Assembly: GCA_030522415.1 (NCBI GenBank)
Contig: CM060113.1
Location: 6,551,967 to 6,615,966 of the forward strand
Direction: 5' to 3'
Length of the DNA stretch: 64,000 nucleotides
DNA from: Channallabes apus
Lineage: Eukaryota; Chordata; Actinopteri; Siluriformes; Clariidae
The notes under the pieces were generated by a model. It saw only the letters and a list, made by a program, of their open reading frames with translations. It was not told the origin of the DNA and did no database searches. The translations under genes were made by a program, and so were the position numbers. Of this stretch, positions 43,490-55,930 are shown in pieces; the stretch's first letter is position 1, and every line of letters begins with the position of its first letter.

Positions 43490-44690
43490 AAAGGGAGACG
43501 TTGCCCGGGGGTGTTCTGTCTCAGTGATGAGGTGCGGCCTGTATGTCAGTCAATTTCAATAAGGGAGACGTGGCCTGTGCTTGTTAGTCTCCGGTTAGAG
43601 GTGTGGGTTTGTGTCAAGTCAGTTCCAATGAAGTAGGCGTGGTCTTTAGGACTCTTCCGTTCCAGTGGAGGAGGTACAGTATGATTGTTCTGTTACTGGT
43701 CTTTGTGTCAGTTAGTTTCTACAGAGGGAGGTGTGGCCTTTTCACCAGTCCAGTGAAGAAGGCGTGGTCCTTATGCTTGTTCGTACCAAGAAGGTTTTTG
43801 TGGGTCTTTGTTCTGTTTCTTCTAATAAAGGAGGTGTGGTGTTTTTTTGTTTTTTTTTACCTGCCCAGTAAAGAGATATAGTCTTTGTGCCAGTTAGTTT
43901 AAATAAAAGAGGCATAGCCTTTCTTACCTGCCCGTTGAGGGGGTGAGGTGTGGTCTTTGTTCCGGTTAGTTCTAATGAAGGAGGTGTGGCCTTTTTACCT
44001 GTATAGCGAAGAGGCGTGGCCTTTGTTCTGGTTAGTTCTGATGAAGGAGGCGTGTCCTTTTTACCTGTCTGGTGAAGGAGGCGTGGTCTTTGTTCTGGTT
44101 AGTTCTGATGAAGGAGGCGTGTCCTTTTGACCTGTCCAGTAAAGGAGGCGTGGTCTTTTGGGGAATTATTTTCATAATCAAAGAGGTGTGGCTTTTTTTC
44201 CTGTCCAGTGAAGTGATGTGGTCTTTGTATCAGTTAGTTCTAATGAAGCAGGCGTGGACTTTATACCTGTGGTCCTTTATGCTTGTCCATACAAAGGAGT
44301 GTTTTGATTGGCCAGACTCAGTGTTAAGTGGGCGTGGTTTGCATGAGTACTAGTGGAGAAGGTGTGGCCTCTGTATCTGTCTGTCCAAGGAATAGAAGAC
44401 GCGGCATTTGCTCCTTGTGTGTTCTGGTGAAGGAGGTGTATCTGATCGATGTCAATTTAAATAAAGAAGGCGTGGCCTTTTTTTTTTTTAGGAATAGAGT
44501 GCATCTGTCAGTTCTGATCTCTGAAGCAGGTGTGGCATTTGTGTCAGTAATTCTCAGAGCTCTGGCCTTCGTCCTCGTCAGTCCTAATGAAATTCTAATG
44601 GGTCGTGGCTCAGGAAAGAAGGCGTGGCATAAGGAGGGGGCGGGCTTTCTGACTAGTCTGTTTCTACGGAAGGGCGTTGCCATCATACGT
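43490..44690. repeat. Degenerate 35-37-bp minisatellite, inverted relative of the 36-bp array at 6 kb
   Basis: Units such as GAAGGAGGCGTGGTCTTTGT, GTTAGTTCTGATGAAGG and GAGGTGTGGCCTTTTTACC recur along 1.2 kb. The core GGAGGTGTGGCCTTTGT is the reverse complement of ACAAAGGCCACACCTCC, the core of the 5985-7150 array. This array is older: units vary in length and sequence, and TACAGTA at 43675 interrupts one. Confidence 0.85.
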
Positions 44691-45939
44691 GTCAATCAAA
44701 GTTTTTTTGTGCACAATACAATATATAACAGCTACATACTGTATTGCAGTGAATATTGTTGATTTAAATCTATCTTTTATATTTAATATACTGTAGTCGA
44801 TAACATGCCATGATGCATGGTGTATCATCTCCTAAATAGACAAGCACATGTTTAGGCGGCACCTATCAATAACCCTGAGGATGGGAGTTATTATGCAGTA
44901 AGCTTTAGGAGTTCCAGGTGCACCCGGAGCAGTCAGGTTTCCCCCCCATTCGGGAAGCGACCTGGGCTTGCCCTTCTATCTGTCTCTGACAGCATTATAT
45001 GGAAATCATCCTATTAGCAATGTTCTAATGTGTTCCCCAGATCCTGTATGCTGGATTTTAATTTGAAACAGTGGCATAAATATTTCATTTATTCAAATGT
45101 GCAACCACATTATCTTACACATTGACATTCACACACTTCAGTCAGCGTATCCTTGTAAAGGTATTCAGAGATGCGCAGGGAAGTAAGAGCTGTACCAGGT
45201 GATTGCTGGGGCAGCCATCTGGTTTAAACCTTTGATCGATTCTACTGTAGCATGCGGAGAAGACCGGGATTATTATATGGCTGAAAATTATATACTATAT
45301 ATTATAAAGTGTGTAATCGTTGACTTCATTCAAGCTAAAGCCGTTTTGGAATTCTCGTCTTGTAGCAATAATATTGTTTTGTTGTTTATTCTGGCCAGGT
45401 AGCCAATCTGGTCGCTGGATAATTATTACAGTACGAGCCAATAAATGACATGGCTGGCCCAGAGGTTTGTGCGTGATATTAAAATAGATAAATAAATCAT
45501 AAAGTTCATAAATAAGTGTGCAAAAGTCACATGCTGTACAGTGTATGTTATTTAATTTGTAACACATGCATGCTTTTAATAAACAGTGTTAATGTCACCT
45601 AATATGGATTTAATTAGTACACTCTTCTATGTGTTATGTGTTCTTATCACACCAGCCTTCAGGCAATAAAAACAACCTGTGTTACCTTTTAATGAAGGAT
45701 TATGTCATTTTATTTTTAAGTTCTTGGCAGCGCACTAACTACTGAAGATCTTGATTCTTAATCCTAATCTGTGTACACTTTACTTTATAAACAGTAAGTA
45801 CTTAATAATTTTTTTTCAATGTTTAATATTTCACCTTCCAGACAGATGGGGAATTATAATCGCTATTAAACACAGACATCTCTGCAACAGAGCATAATTT
45901 TATAGAATAGATGTGCCAATCATGAGCATTTATGAGATT
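44691..45939. other. No gene seen; AT-rich DNA
   Basis: Spacer with TACWGTA sites at 44737, 44789, 45243 and 45427. No coding exon or transposon recognised. Confidence 0.4.
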
Positions 45940-45949
45940 ATGTTATTAT

Positions 45950-46390
45950 ACAATGGGCATTGAATTCAACCCGGGATTTGTGGTGCAATGATAGCATAAA
46001 AGCGATTGACATTTATAGAAGACTTCAAGCACAGTACGGGGATGAGACTCTTCACTGCAGTAGCCCATTTGAATCGTTCAAATGTTTTAAAGAAGGCTGT
46101 ACGTCCGTGAATGACGATCTCAGCAAAGGTGGCTCGGAGCCCACTACAGTCATTCCCTTAAACAATCAGCGAGTAGAATAAAAATGTATGGAACTTGTTG
46201 GCAAATTGTGTTAGACACTTCCAAATGAAGGAGTTCCTGGGAGGCCAGTGTTTCAGACTTGAAGCATGCAGCCTGATCATGGCTCCAGCGTACTGAGAAA
46301 TGCCTCTACCTTGATGGTGTCCAAGCACTAGTGAAGCTCCGGGATAAGTGCATTAGTGTATCAGGGGTTTATTTAGAGAAATAAAGGGAT
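45950..46390 (+). pseudogene. Decayed mariner-like transposase fragment (Mos1-type HTH region)
   Basis: The frame reading IYRRLQAQYGDETLHCSS, FKCFKEGCTSVNDDLSKGG and TTVIPLNNQRVE resembles the N-terminal helix-turn-helix segment of mariner transposases (pattern L..YG.E.LS.S.VF.W..RFKEGR..V.DD.R.GRP). A stop follows. Further on GATGGTGTCCAAGCACTAGT and ATAAGTGCATTAGTGT look like its distal end, so the middle is deleted. The catalytic core is absent. Confidence 0.65.
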
Positions 46391-46718
46391 TTCATTGGAA
46401 ACTCATGAGTTTAAAGTGTGACAACATCACATCTGTCCATGGTTTCGCTTAGATCTATTGTTTATACTAATTGTACTGTATATGGTTGAAGGAACCTGCG
46501 AGCTGTCCTTGGGGGGAAGGGTGGGGCGAAAGCTGGGTTACAACCCGTGTTGGGTGTAACGCGTTAGAGTACTTGGGTTACTTTTTTGATGTAACGAGTA
46601 ATCTAACGATTTACAGTAGGCCCGCCAGTACTCAGTTTAGTTACTTTTTCAAAAATGTAATCCGTTATTTAGACAAGTTATGTAATCCGTGAGCCAGACA
46701 GCAGTCATTCCCAATCCC

Positions 46719-46782
<64 letters not shown>

Positions 46783-46861
46783 TTGTTCTAACCCGCCCCC
46801 CTCTGTTATTCCTGCTGTTTATACCCCTATCTCACCTATGCGATTTGACTAAGAGAGGACC

Positions 46862-47082
46862 TTGTTGTTGTTGTTGGTCTTTCGGCTGCTCCCGACAAGG
46901 GGTCACCACGGCGGACTATCCGGTCCGCACTACAACTTGGCACAGTTTTTACGCCGGATGCCCTTCCTGACGCAACCCTCCCATTTTATCCGGGCTAGGG
47001 ACCGGCACTTCTTCCAGTGGCTGGGGTTTGGGCACTGGCTGGGAATCGAACCCGGGCCTTCCAAACAAACACCTACTGTACC
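46862..47082 (-). mobile_element. tRNA-derived SINE (family 2), full length, 14-bp target duplication, inside the hAT element
   Basis: ACTAAGAGAGGACC occurs at 46848-46861 and again at 47083-47096. On the minus strand there is a B-box (GGTTCGATTCC), then the body with AGTGCCCAAACCCCAG and GAAGGGCATCCGGCG, and a tail of GTT/AAC repeats. In the head, CCTACTGTACCACT replaces CCTACCACT of the 27017 copy, an exact 5-bp insertion in the A-box region that probably damages the Pol III promoter. Confidence 0.93.
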
Positions 47083-47186
47083 ACTAAGAGAGGACCGATG
47101 CGCGAAAAGATAGAAACCTAATCACAGCGCCAAAACTTGCAGTTAATCGTGATGAACCTTACTTACGGTCACCATGCAAAACCGCG

Positions 47187-47665
47187 TAGGTGAGATAGGG
47201 GTATTAGTAGGTGAGATAGGGGTATTAGTAGGTGAGATAGGGGTATTAGTAGGTGAGATAGGGGTACTAATAGGTGAGATATGGGTATTAGTAGGTGAGA
47301 TAGGGGTATTAGTAGGTGAGATAGGGGTATTAGTAGGTGAGATAGGTATATTAGTGGGTGAGATACTGTAGGGGTATTAATAGGTGAGAGGGGTATTAGT
47401 AGGTGAGATAGGGGTACTAATAGGTGAGATAGGGGTATTAGTGGGTGAGATACTGTAGGGGTATTAATAGGTGAGATAGGGGTATTAGTGGGTGAGATAC
47501 TGTAGGGGTATTAATAGGTGAGATAGGGGTATTAGTAGGTGAGATAGGGGTATTAGTAGGTGAGATAGGGGTATTAGTAGGTGAGATAGGGGTATTAGTA
47601 GGTGAGATAGGGGTATTAGTAGGTGAGATATGGGTGAGGTAGGTGAGATAGGGGGATTAGTAGTT
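47187..47665. repeat. 21-bp minisatellite with three units carrying a CTGTA insertion
   Basis: About 20 units of GGTGAGATAGGGGTATTAGTA. Three units read GAGATACTGTAGGGG instead of GAGATAGGGG (TACTGTA at 47364, 47451 and 47498). A single inverted unit is present outside the array at about 46819-46840. The long frames (Gly-Glu-Ile-Gly-Val-Leu-Val and others) are repeat translation. Confidence 0.95.
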
Positions 47666-48111
47666 AACAGATTATGGGCCAAACTTCGCTGAGTGATGAT
47701 GGTAGAATAATTATTAAGGTCTTGACTAAAACAACATGCATGAGGAATCACAAAGGAGTTTTCATTTTCTACAATGGAAAAGTACTCGAACTAGTTACTT
47801 TTATCAGAAAGTAACGCTGTAATGTAATTAGTTACTTTAAAAAGTAATGTCCCCCAATACTGGTTACAACTTGTATATCAACTTGTATGAGGTGCCAATC
47901 CATCACACACAGTCATATAATACAGGCTGATTGGGACATAACCCATGATCCATTGGGGGAACATGAAAATCCCATGCACACACCACGGTGGCAGGATTTA
48001 AACCTCCTACCGTTGAGATCAGAGATGACACTAAGCTGCTTTGAAATACATTTTCTCCTCTTCAGTTACAATCCAGCAAGCCAGTCACGTGGCTCTACTG
48101 TGGCTTACCAG

Positions 48112-48820
48112 AAGCTATTCACAGCGCTTCACTTTTTCCACATTTTGTTACAGACAACACAGCAAAACAATGGATTACATTCTTTATTTTTCTCAAAATT
48201 CTACAAGTTTGTATGGAATCTTTGAAAATGTATTAAAAATAAGAAACAAACAAAAAAAATCATAATGTTCATACAGTAAGTTTTCACAGCCATGACAGTC
48301 AAAAGTGAGCTCATGTTCATCCTGTTTCTACTGATCATCCTTGAGATGTTTCTACAACTCGATTGGAGATATATAAGGTCCCACAGTTATCAGTGCATGT
48401 TAGAGCACAAACCCATGCCATGAAGTCGAAGGAATTGTTTGTAGACCTCTGAGACAGGATTGTATCGAGGCGCAGATCTGGGGAAGGGTGCAGCATTAAA
48501 GGTCCAGATGAGCACAGTGGCCTCCATCATCAATACATTGGAACCACTAGGACTCTTCCTAGAGTGGGCCGCCTGGCCAAAGTCAGCGTTCGGGGGAGAA
48601 GGGCCTTAGTCAGGGAGGTGACCAAGAACCTGATGGTCACCCTGAAAGAGCTCCAGCGTTTCTCTGTGGAAAGATTAGAACTTTCCAGAAAAACAACCAT
48701 CCCTTCAGCACTCCACCAATCACGCCGGTATGGTACTGTAGGGTGGCCAGGCGAAAGCATTCCTCAGTAAAAAGTACATGACAGGCACCTGGAGTTTGCC
48801 AAAAAGCACCTGGCAATTTT
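48112..48820 (+). pseudogene. Tc1-like element, 5-prime half only
   Basis: The left end (GCTTCACTTTTTCCACATTT, CAAAATTCTACAAG) is followed by GATCATCCTTGAGATG, TATATAAGGTCCCACAG, then ATGAAGTCGAAGGAATTG, the apparent transposase start. AGGACTCTTCCTAGAGTGGG and GAAAGAGCTCCAGCGTTTC continue into the DNA-binding domain. It ends abruptly at CCAAAAAGCACCTGG, before the catalytic core. The frame is broken. A TACTGTA at 48734 lies in GGTACTGTAGGGTGGCC, where I recall related copies having GGTAGAGTGGCC. Confidence 0.8.
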
Positions 48821-48864
48821 TTTTGTTGTTGTTGGAGTATCTTTGGCCCCGATTACAGCCTTAA

Positions 48865-50099
48865 CCCTGTGAGACCCAAATATAGAAAAAAACGAAATAT
48901 TGTCTCTCAGATAACCTCTCAGATATTGTCTTAGGAGGCATCTGATGTAGGAATTAAAGATTTTTCCTAATTTTTTATATTTTAGTAAGTTTTTAGGGAA
49001 ATGTTGTAATATTGCAACGTTGGGCCTACTGTAGTTGTGAGCAGAAGTTCTGTATTTGTTCTCACTTTGTCTGAACATGTATACAGAACATTTAAGCATT
49101 AATTTGGAAATGTGCAATTATGTCTTTGCGTACATCCCAGTTTAGCCATGGTCTGAGTTTCCAGAGTTTGTCCTTTTTTTTTCCATCTCTGACACATTTA
49201 AGTTGTTTATGAAGTGAACAGAGATTAGAGTCTGTTGTGGGACATCACATCAGAAACATGGGTGTACCTTGTGTCTGTCTCCCAGTACATACGGACTCCA
49301 GACATTTGCATTAGGCCCATCTTCAGGTGCTATACATGCTAAGCATCTTCTCAATTTCCTTATTATTGGTGTTTACAGATGTTCCATTTTTTTGCAAGCT
49401 GTACTCATTTGTGTTTCAGAGCCTCAATCATATCTTCTGTCACAAACTGGCAAAAATTGGTGATTTCTGAATCATAAAAATCAGTATTGGGACTGATAAA
49501 CTCCTCTTTCAACCAGCGAAACCTGGAGATCTAAGTATTATCCATTAAAGTATCCCAATTTCAATGCAATTTCTACTTATCATACTAAAAGGGACACATG
49601 CATCTCCCCTAGAGCACTAACAGGTTCACATTCACGCCTGTCCCTGAACAATGCAACAGGCTACCACTCTGACCCAACGTTGTAGACTTACAACATAGAC
49701 ATACTGTAATAAGCTCTGAATCAAATTTGATTCATGTTTTCTAAAATAACTCTATTATATGTATGTGTTCTAGACATTGTAATAAACACACAATTTTTTT
49801 AAATTAAAAAATATTTAAGGAATTTCTTAATCTTAATCTTAAATCTTGACAAATCCAGTCATGCAAAAAATAGAGATCCGCACACAGCAACGTTTGTACA
49901 GTAGGTAGAGTAAGTTCATGGCAAGATGACCAGACCTACTGTATAAACACTTTTTCTATTCAACAGCATTGTGAGGACAAACAATAGGACCCATTAAATA
50001 TGTAAATGTGGTTTTGAGGAAAAAAAAACATTTGCTGGCCTTTTTTTTTTTTAGAATTGTTAAAAGTGATGTAATTCTGCAACAGTGGGCTTTACAGGG
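48865..50099. mobile_element. Candidate piggyBac-type non-autonomous element
   Basis: TTAA lies at 48861-48864 and 50100-50103. The ends are CCCTGTGAGACCC and, inverted, CCCTGTAAAGCCC (10 of 13 alike), fitting piggyBac-type termini with a TTAA duplication. No transposase frame lies within the 1235 bp. GTAATATTGCAACGTTGGG near 49010 resembles the subterminal GTAATTCTGCAACAGTGGG near 50070. Four TACWGTA sites fall inside (49027, 49702, 49897, 49937). Confidence 0.55.
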
Positions 50100-50103
50100 T
50101 TAA

Positions 50104-50520
50104 GTCTTTTTGAGTATGATGCTACAAGATGGTTTTTCTTCTTAAAGGTTCTCCCCACATATAAGAAACAGGTCAGATGCTCTCAGAGTGTGTTGCACTG
50201 TCCTGTAAAGAAAAGATGACTTCATGTGTCTGGGGATGAGGCGCATACTAGCCGTCATCTTTCCCAGTCAGTAGGTGTTGGGGTGGGATTTTGGGGACAG
50301 GCGTCTTCACTGTTGAAATAACAGTGACTTACTTGGGATTCTAAAAACAGGTATCATGTACATGGCTTTGTGGTTCTTGGTTCAACTTTTTTCTTTTTTT
50401 TTTTTACTTTTTTTTTGTGATTATACTGTATAGTTCAATATATATATTTGGAGGAAATAGTCCTTGTTGGCTAACTTGGTCTTGCAAATTGGAAGAAAAT
50501 GTTGAGTTTTAATATTATAG
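50104..50520. other. No gene seen
   Basis: Short spacer between the piggyBac-like element and a SINE, with one TACTGTA at 50424. Confidence 0.35.
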
Positions 50521-50530
50521 TATTGTAATA

Positions 50531-50832
50531 CATTCAATCACTCATCTTCTATACCGCTTTATCCTGTATTCAGGGTCACGGAGTGCCATAAGAGTCTTAG
50601 GGCACTAGGCAGGGTACACCCTGGACATTGGGATTTGGGAACGCCAATTAGCCTAATCTACATGTCTTTGGACTGTGGGAGGAAACCGGGGTACTCAGAG
50701 GAAACCCAGCAAGCACGGGGAGAACATGCACACTCCATGCACACAGAGACGGGGATCGAACCTGACTGGGAATCGAACCCGGACCCTGGAGGTGCAAGGC
50801 GACAGTGCTAACCACTACACCACCGTGCTGCC
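50531..50832 (-). mobile_element. Family 1 SINE, full head, 10-bp target duplication
   Basis: TATTGTAATA flanks it at 50521-50530 and 50833-50842. On the minus strand the head carries TGGTGTAGTGG and GGTTCGATTCC, and the other end carries AATACAGGATAAAGCGG with an ATGAGTGATTG tail. About 90 bp of the body (the GTGTGTGCCCTGCGATGG part) is missing relative to the 59320 copy. Confidence 0.9.
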
Positions 50833-51027
50833 TATTGTAATAGAGAAGAAGTAAAATATTCAAATAGAATCCAACTTAAAAACAAACACCTGGGTTTAAA
50901 GGTAGCTTTTTTCAGAATTGTTTTAAGATGAATTAAAAATCAGACAAAAATTCCAGTCTTGGGACATTCGCTTCCTACAGTATGTTCACAAGATATTTCC
51001 TTCTTTTTCTTTATTAAAAAAAAAAAA

Positions 51028-52744
<1,717 letters not shown>

Positions 52745-52769
<25 letters not shown>
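52745..52769. repeat. (TA)n right of the Tc1 element, starting with a TACAGTA
   Basis: The element end is followed by TACAGTATATATATA. The TA that flanks the transposon is thus also the first TA of a TACAGTA site (52740-52746). Confidence 0.85.
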
Positions 52770-52770
<1 letters not shown>

Positions 52771-54283
52771 CAGAACACCAGAATGTATCCAGTACAACGA
52801 GCACAGATTAGCAGTACGCTCAGCTCGGCTCTTATACACTTTCTTCCCGGCTGTCTCAACCAAGCTGGCAACAATAAATCAGCTCCCTTAACAGCCTGGC
52901 TGCTCCATTAGCCGTGCTGCCTCGCCTCGCCTCGCCTCACACAGCAGCAGTAATATTAGTACTGTGCTAATTGAAGCACCTCCTTCACCATTGACTCGCT
53001 TAGCAGTCCGTGTATGTGTGCATGTGTGTGTAATTGTGGACAGTCTGTGTGGCTAAGACCTTACAGACGCGCCGTGTCATAGGGTGAAAAGGCTAGCAAA
53101 GCAGCTAGCATAACGTATGTGAGCATGACGCGACAACGAGTCGGTGTGTTCAATGATTTTAGAGTTGAACGTAGAGTATTTAGGAGTTTTACGTTTAGAG
53201 TTTTACGTTTCAGAACTCAGATTAGCATGAAAATGTTGCTAGCGTAGTCCTTTAAGGATAGTGTAGGTTGTGTCCACGCGTAGTTCTAGCGGTATTTACA
53301 GTAAACCGTGCCTGTTTGTGCCTATGAGATCTTTACTTAGCTTCGCGTGTCAGCTGTGCTTTGTGCGCCGTTTATGCAGTGACAGCTTGTATTTGAATGT
53401 GATAATAGGCTACACACATACGCACACACGCAGAGGCTCAGTAGTCACTCACCAAAAAACTCATGAGTTTGGGACACACACTCTCACATGATCATGCAGG
53501 GACCAAAAGGCAATTTTCACTGCCACCACAGTGAGACCCACTTCATTAGAATTGGATAGCGAGTGAGCCGGCTCTCGGGGAGGAGGGGAAAAAAAACACA
53601 AGGATGGAAGGATCCCATCCTCTCTTCCTTTAAACCCTGTTCCTTCTTCTAGAACAAAAAAAGGAGCTCGATGAATATTGTTATTAGGGTCTCCGTGCCG
53701 GTGTCTGGCTACGAGGCATTATCCAGTAGGTGTTGTGAAGCTAGTGTGTGTTTGGTGTGGTGGAACCGAGAAGCACTGAGGCTACGTTTTCAGAATGAAT
53801 TCATAAGTTGTTTGTTGCCACCGCCTGCTTTAGCTGGGTTGTTCTGGCTGCTTGTTTTTTTTTTTTTTTTGAACACGGCTCTTTAATGAACTCTTGCGGG
53901 GATTGAAGCGCTCTCCATGGGGCTTGTGTGTACCGTTACTTTAGTCAAGTGTGGAGGGAAAGCAGTGTATTCCTTCCTTTGCTCGAGTTCAATTTGACAA
54001 CAGTTAAAGAATGGATGCTGCGGCGAGTTAATCCCAGATGAGCGATCCATGAACCTGGAACAAAACCGATCTTTTCATATTCATAGCCACCTGATGGACA
54101 CATATGAACCAGCTCGTCTAGCCATCATCATTTAGAAATGTCACTTAAATCCTTATGCTTGCCCGTTTTTTTCTGATTTCATCACACCACAACTTCAGGA
54201 ATAAAATACTCACTTTCTGCCTAATATACAGTATCCCGCCCACTTCCAGGTGACACTGTAAGGAGATATCGTAAATGTAGCTC
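52770..54283. other. No gene seen
   Basis: Ordinary unique-looking DNA with CTCGCCTCGCCTCGCCTC at 52921 and a TACAGTA at 53297. No exon recognised. Confidence 0.4.
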
Positions 54284-54450
54284 ATGTGAGAAGGACCAGA
54301 TTGTGGTGGCTAGACAACTGGGTCAGAACAAAACTCCAAAACTGCAGCTGTTGTAGGATGTTCCGAGGTCTTCAGTGGTCAGGACAGACCAAAAGTGATC
54401 CAAGAAAGGAGAACATGTTGAGACTGGAGACTCCTTCCATAAAGGCTAAA
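54284..54450 (+). pseudogene. Tc1-like transposase fragment, same family as 7870-8700
   Basis: CCAGATTGTGGTGGCTAGAC, AACTGGGTCAGAACA, CAAAACTGCAGCTGTTGTAG and TCTTCAGTGGTCAGGAC correspond to the helix-turn-helix part of that transposase. Only about 170 bp survive before an A run. Confidence 0.75.
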
Positions 54451-54559
54451 AAAAAAAAAAAAAAAAAAACTTTACTCCACCCAAACCCTTTTTGATGCAC
54501 ATTGTCTAATTAATATATGTACGTATTTTGTTTTGAGTTAACATACTACTGTCAGAATA

Positions 54560-54940
54560 AAAAGGAGGAAGAATGGAAAGGAGGCGGGAGAGAGAAATGA
54601 AGAAGGGAAGGAATGAAGGGAGGGAGAGAGAGAGAGAGAGAAGCAAAGGAGGAGTATGATGGAGGAAAGGAAGAAAAGAAAAGGAGAAAGAAGAAGGACA
54701 GAGCAGAAGAGAAAAAGAAAGGAAAGAAAGAAGAAATGAATAGATGAAGGAATGGAGGAAGAGAAGAAGGAAGGGAATGAAGGGAGAGAGGAAGAGATGG
54801 AAGGAGGAAGGAAGAGAAGTAAAGTAGAATAAAGGAAGCAATGGTGGGAGGAAGGAAGGAGGGAAGTGAGGGAGGAAGAAGGAAGGGATTGGAAGGAAAG
54901 AAAGGAGGGGGGAAAAGGAAAGAGGTGAGCAAGGAAGGTC
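54560..54940. repeat. Homopurine GA-rich tract
   Basis: About 370 bp of almost pure A/G on the plus strand, with GGAAGGAAGG and GAGAGAGAGA sub-blocks and few pyrimidines. The three overlapping minus frames (Ser/Phe/Leu/Pro) are low-complexity artefacts. Such mirror-rich purine tracts can form triplex DNA. Confidence 0.9.
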
Positions 54941-55803
54941 TTTCCTGTCATATGTGTTTCTCAGTTTCTCAGGTACAGTTTGGTAAATTTAAATAACATT
55001 TTATTACTATATGATCGAATGTTCAGGGAGAGTCTAGTTGATTGTAATAAGCTGTAAATGTCACAGTTAAGCTTCAGCAGTGTAGCATGTAGCGCCGCAG
55101 CTACGGTTCCCCTAAGTTTCTATAGCGTGACTGGTAGCTGGTGTAGGCTGTTCTGTTGCCTGCATTCTGTAGGTTCTGCCCTGTTACTCCTAACCTCCAT
55201 TGTATATACAGTGCGGGTGGAAGAGAGGTACAAGTTCAGCTTTTCACTGAGATTTCATGCACATCTTTTTCTCAGTGACAGTCACTCCATCATCTGGCAG
55301 CAGCACATTGGACAGCGTTGAGTCTAGAAGCCGCCCACATGGAGGGTGCAGACGGAGAACGCGCTCGGGACCTCCTGCCACTTTTACATTTCAGTTTACA
55401 AATCACTACTTCGTATTTTATCTTTTTTTAAATGCACTTCCTCCCTCTCTCTCTCTCTCTCTCTCTCTCGGTCTGGGAGTCACGGTGTTGTCGCATTAGA
55501 GGGCATTACCTGTGCAGTGAAGTGAGGAGAATTAAATATTGCTTAGCGTTGTGTACAAATTGGACGAGAGAAAAATAACCTTCTTTATAGTCTGTTATTA
55601 ACTTCCATCACAGAGATAAACTCCGGTCTTTCCTTTCCTTTTCTTTTTTTTTCCCCTTGACCAATTATTCTTTGTTTACATGAGAATAACATGTTGATTA
55701 TTCCTTCATGGATTTTTAATGATTTTTTTTCTAAACGTGACTTTGTTATGACTGTGTGTAAAAAGGTTTGTCGCTGTTGAACTCTCATTAGCGCTCGGGT
55801 ATT
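54941..55803. other. No gene seen; contains (CT)n
   Basis: (CT)n covers about 55442-55469. Short plus frames at 55058-55499 lack splice context and family resemblance. Confidence 0.35.
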
Positions 55804-55930
55804 ATCAAGGTAGAAAGTTTTCTCAGTACACCGGAGAAGCATGATCAGCCTGCTTGCACCCGGCCTCCCAGGAACTCCTTCAATGACCCAAACATGTGGA
55901 AATTGCTTGGAGCGAGGTCTGTAGCGACTT
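55804..55930. repeat. Dispersed repeat, copy 1 (partner at 57365)
   Basis: TCAAGGTAGAAAGTTTTCTC, CTCCCAGGAACTCCTTCAAT and AACATGTGGAAATTGCT recur at 57365-57500 in the same order and orientation with about 15 percent difference. Probably DNA-transposon derived. Confidence 0.7.

Larger units (their letters stand above)
46545..47862. mobile_element. hAT-type non-autonomous element with nested SINE and minisatellite
   Basis: GTTACAAC lies exactly on both sides (46537-46544 and 47863-47870), an 8-bp duplication. The ends are CCGTGTTGGG and, inverted, CAGTATTGGG. The outer interior is rich in GTAACG(C)GTTA and AGTTACTTT motifs, common in fish hAT MITEs. Inside are (TG)n at about 46722-46778, a family 2 SINE with its own duplication, and a 21-bp minisatellite. 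No transposase is encoded. Confidence 0.85.

Noticed and set aside
54506..54951. Three overlapping Ser/Phe/Leu-rich minus frames
   Set aside because: Low-complexity translation of the homopurine tract.
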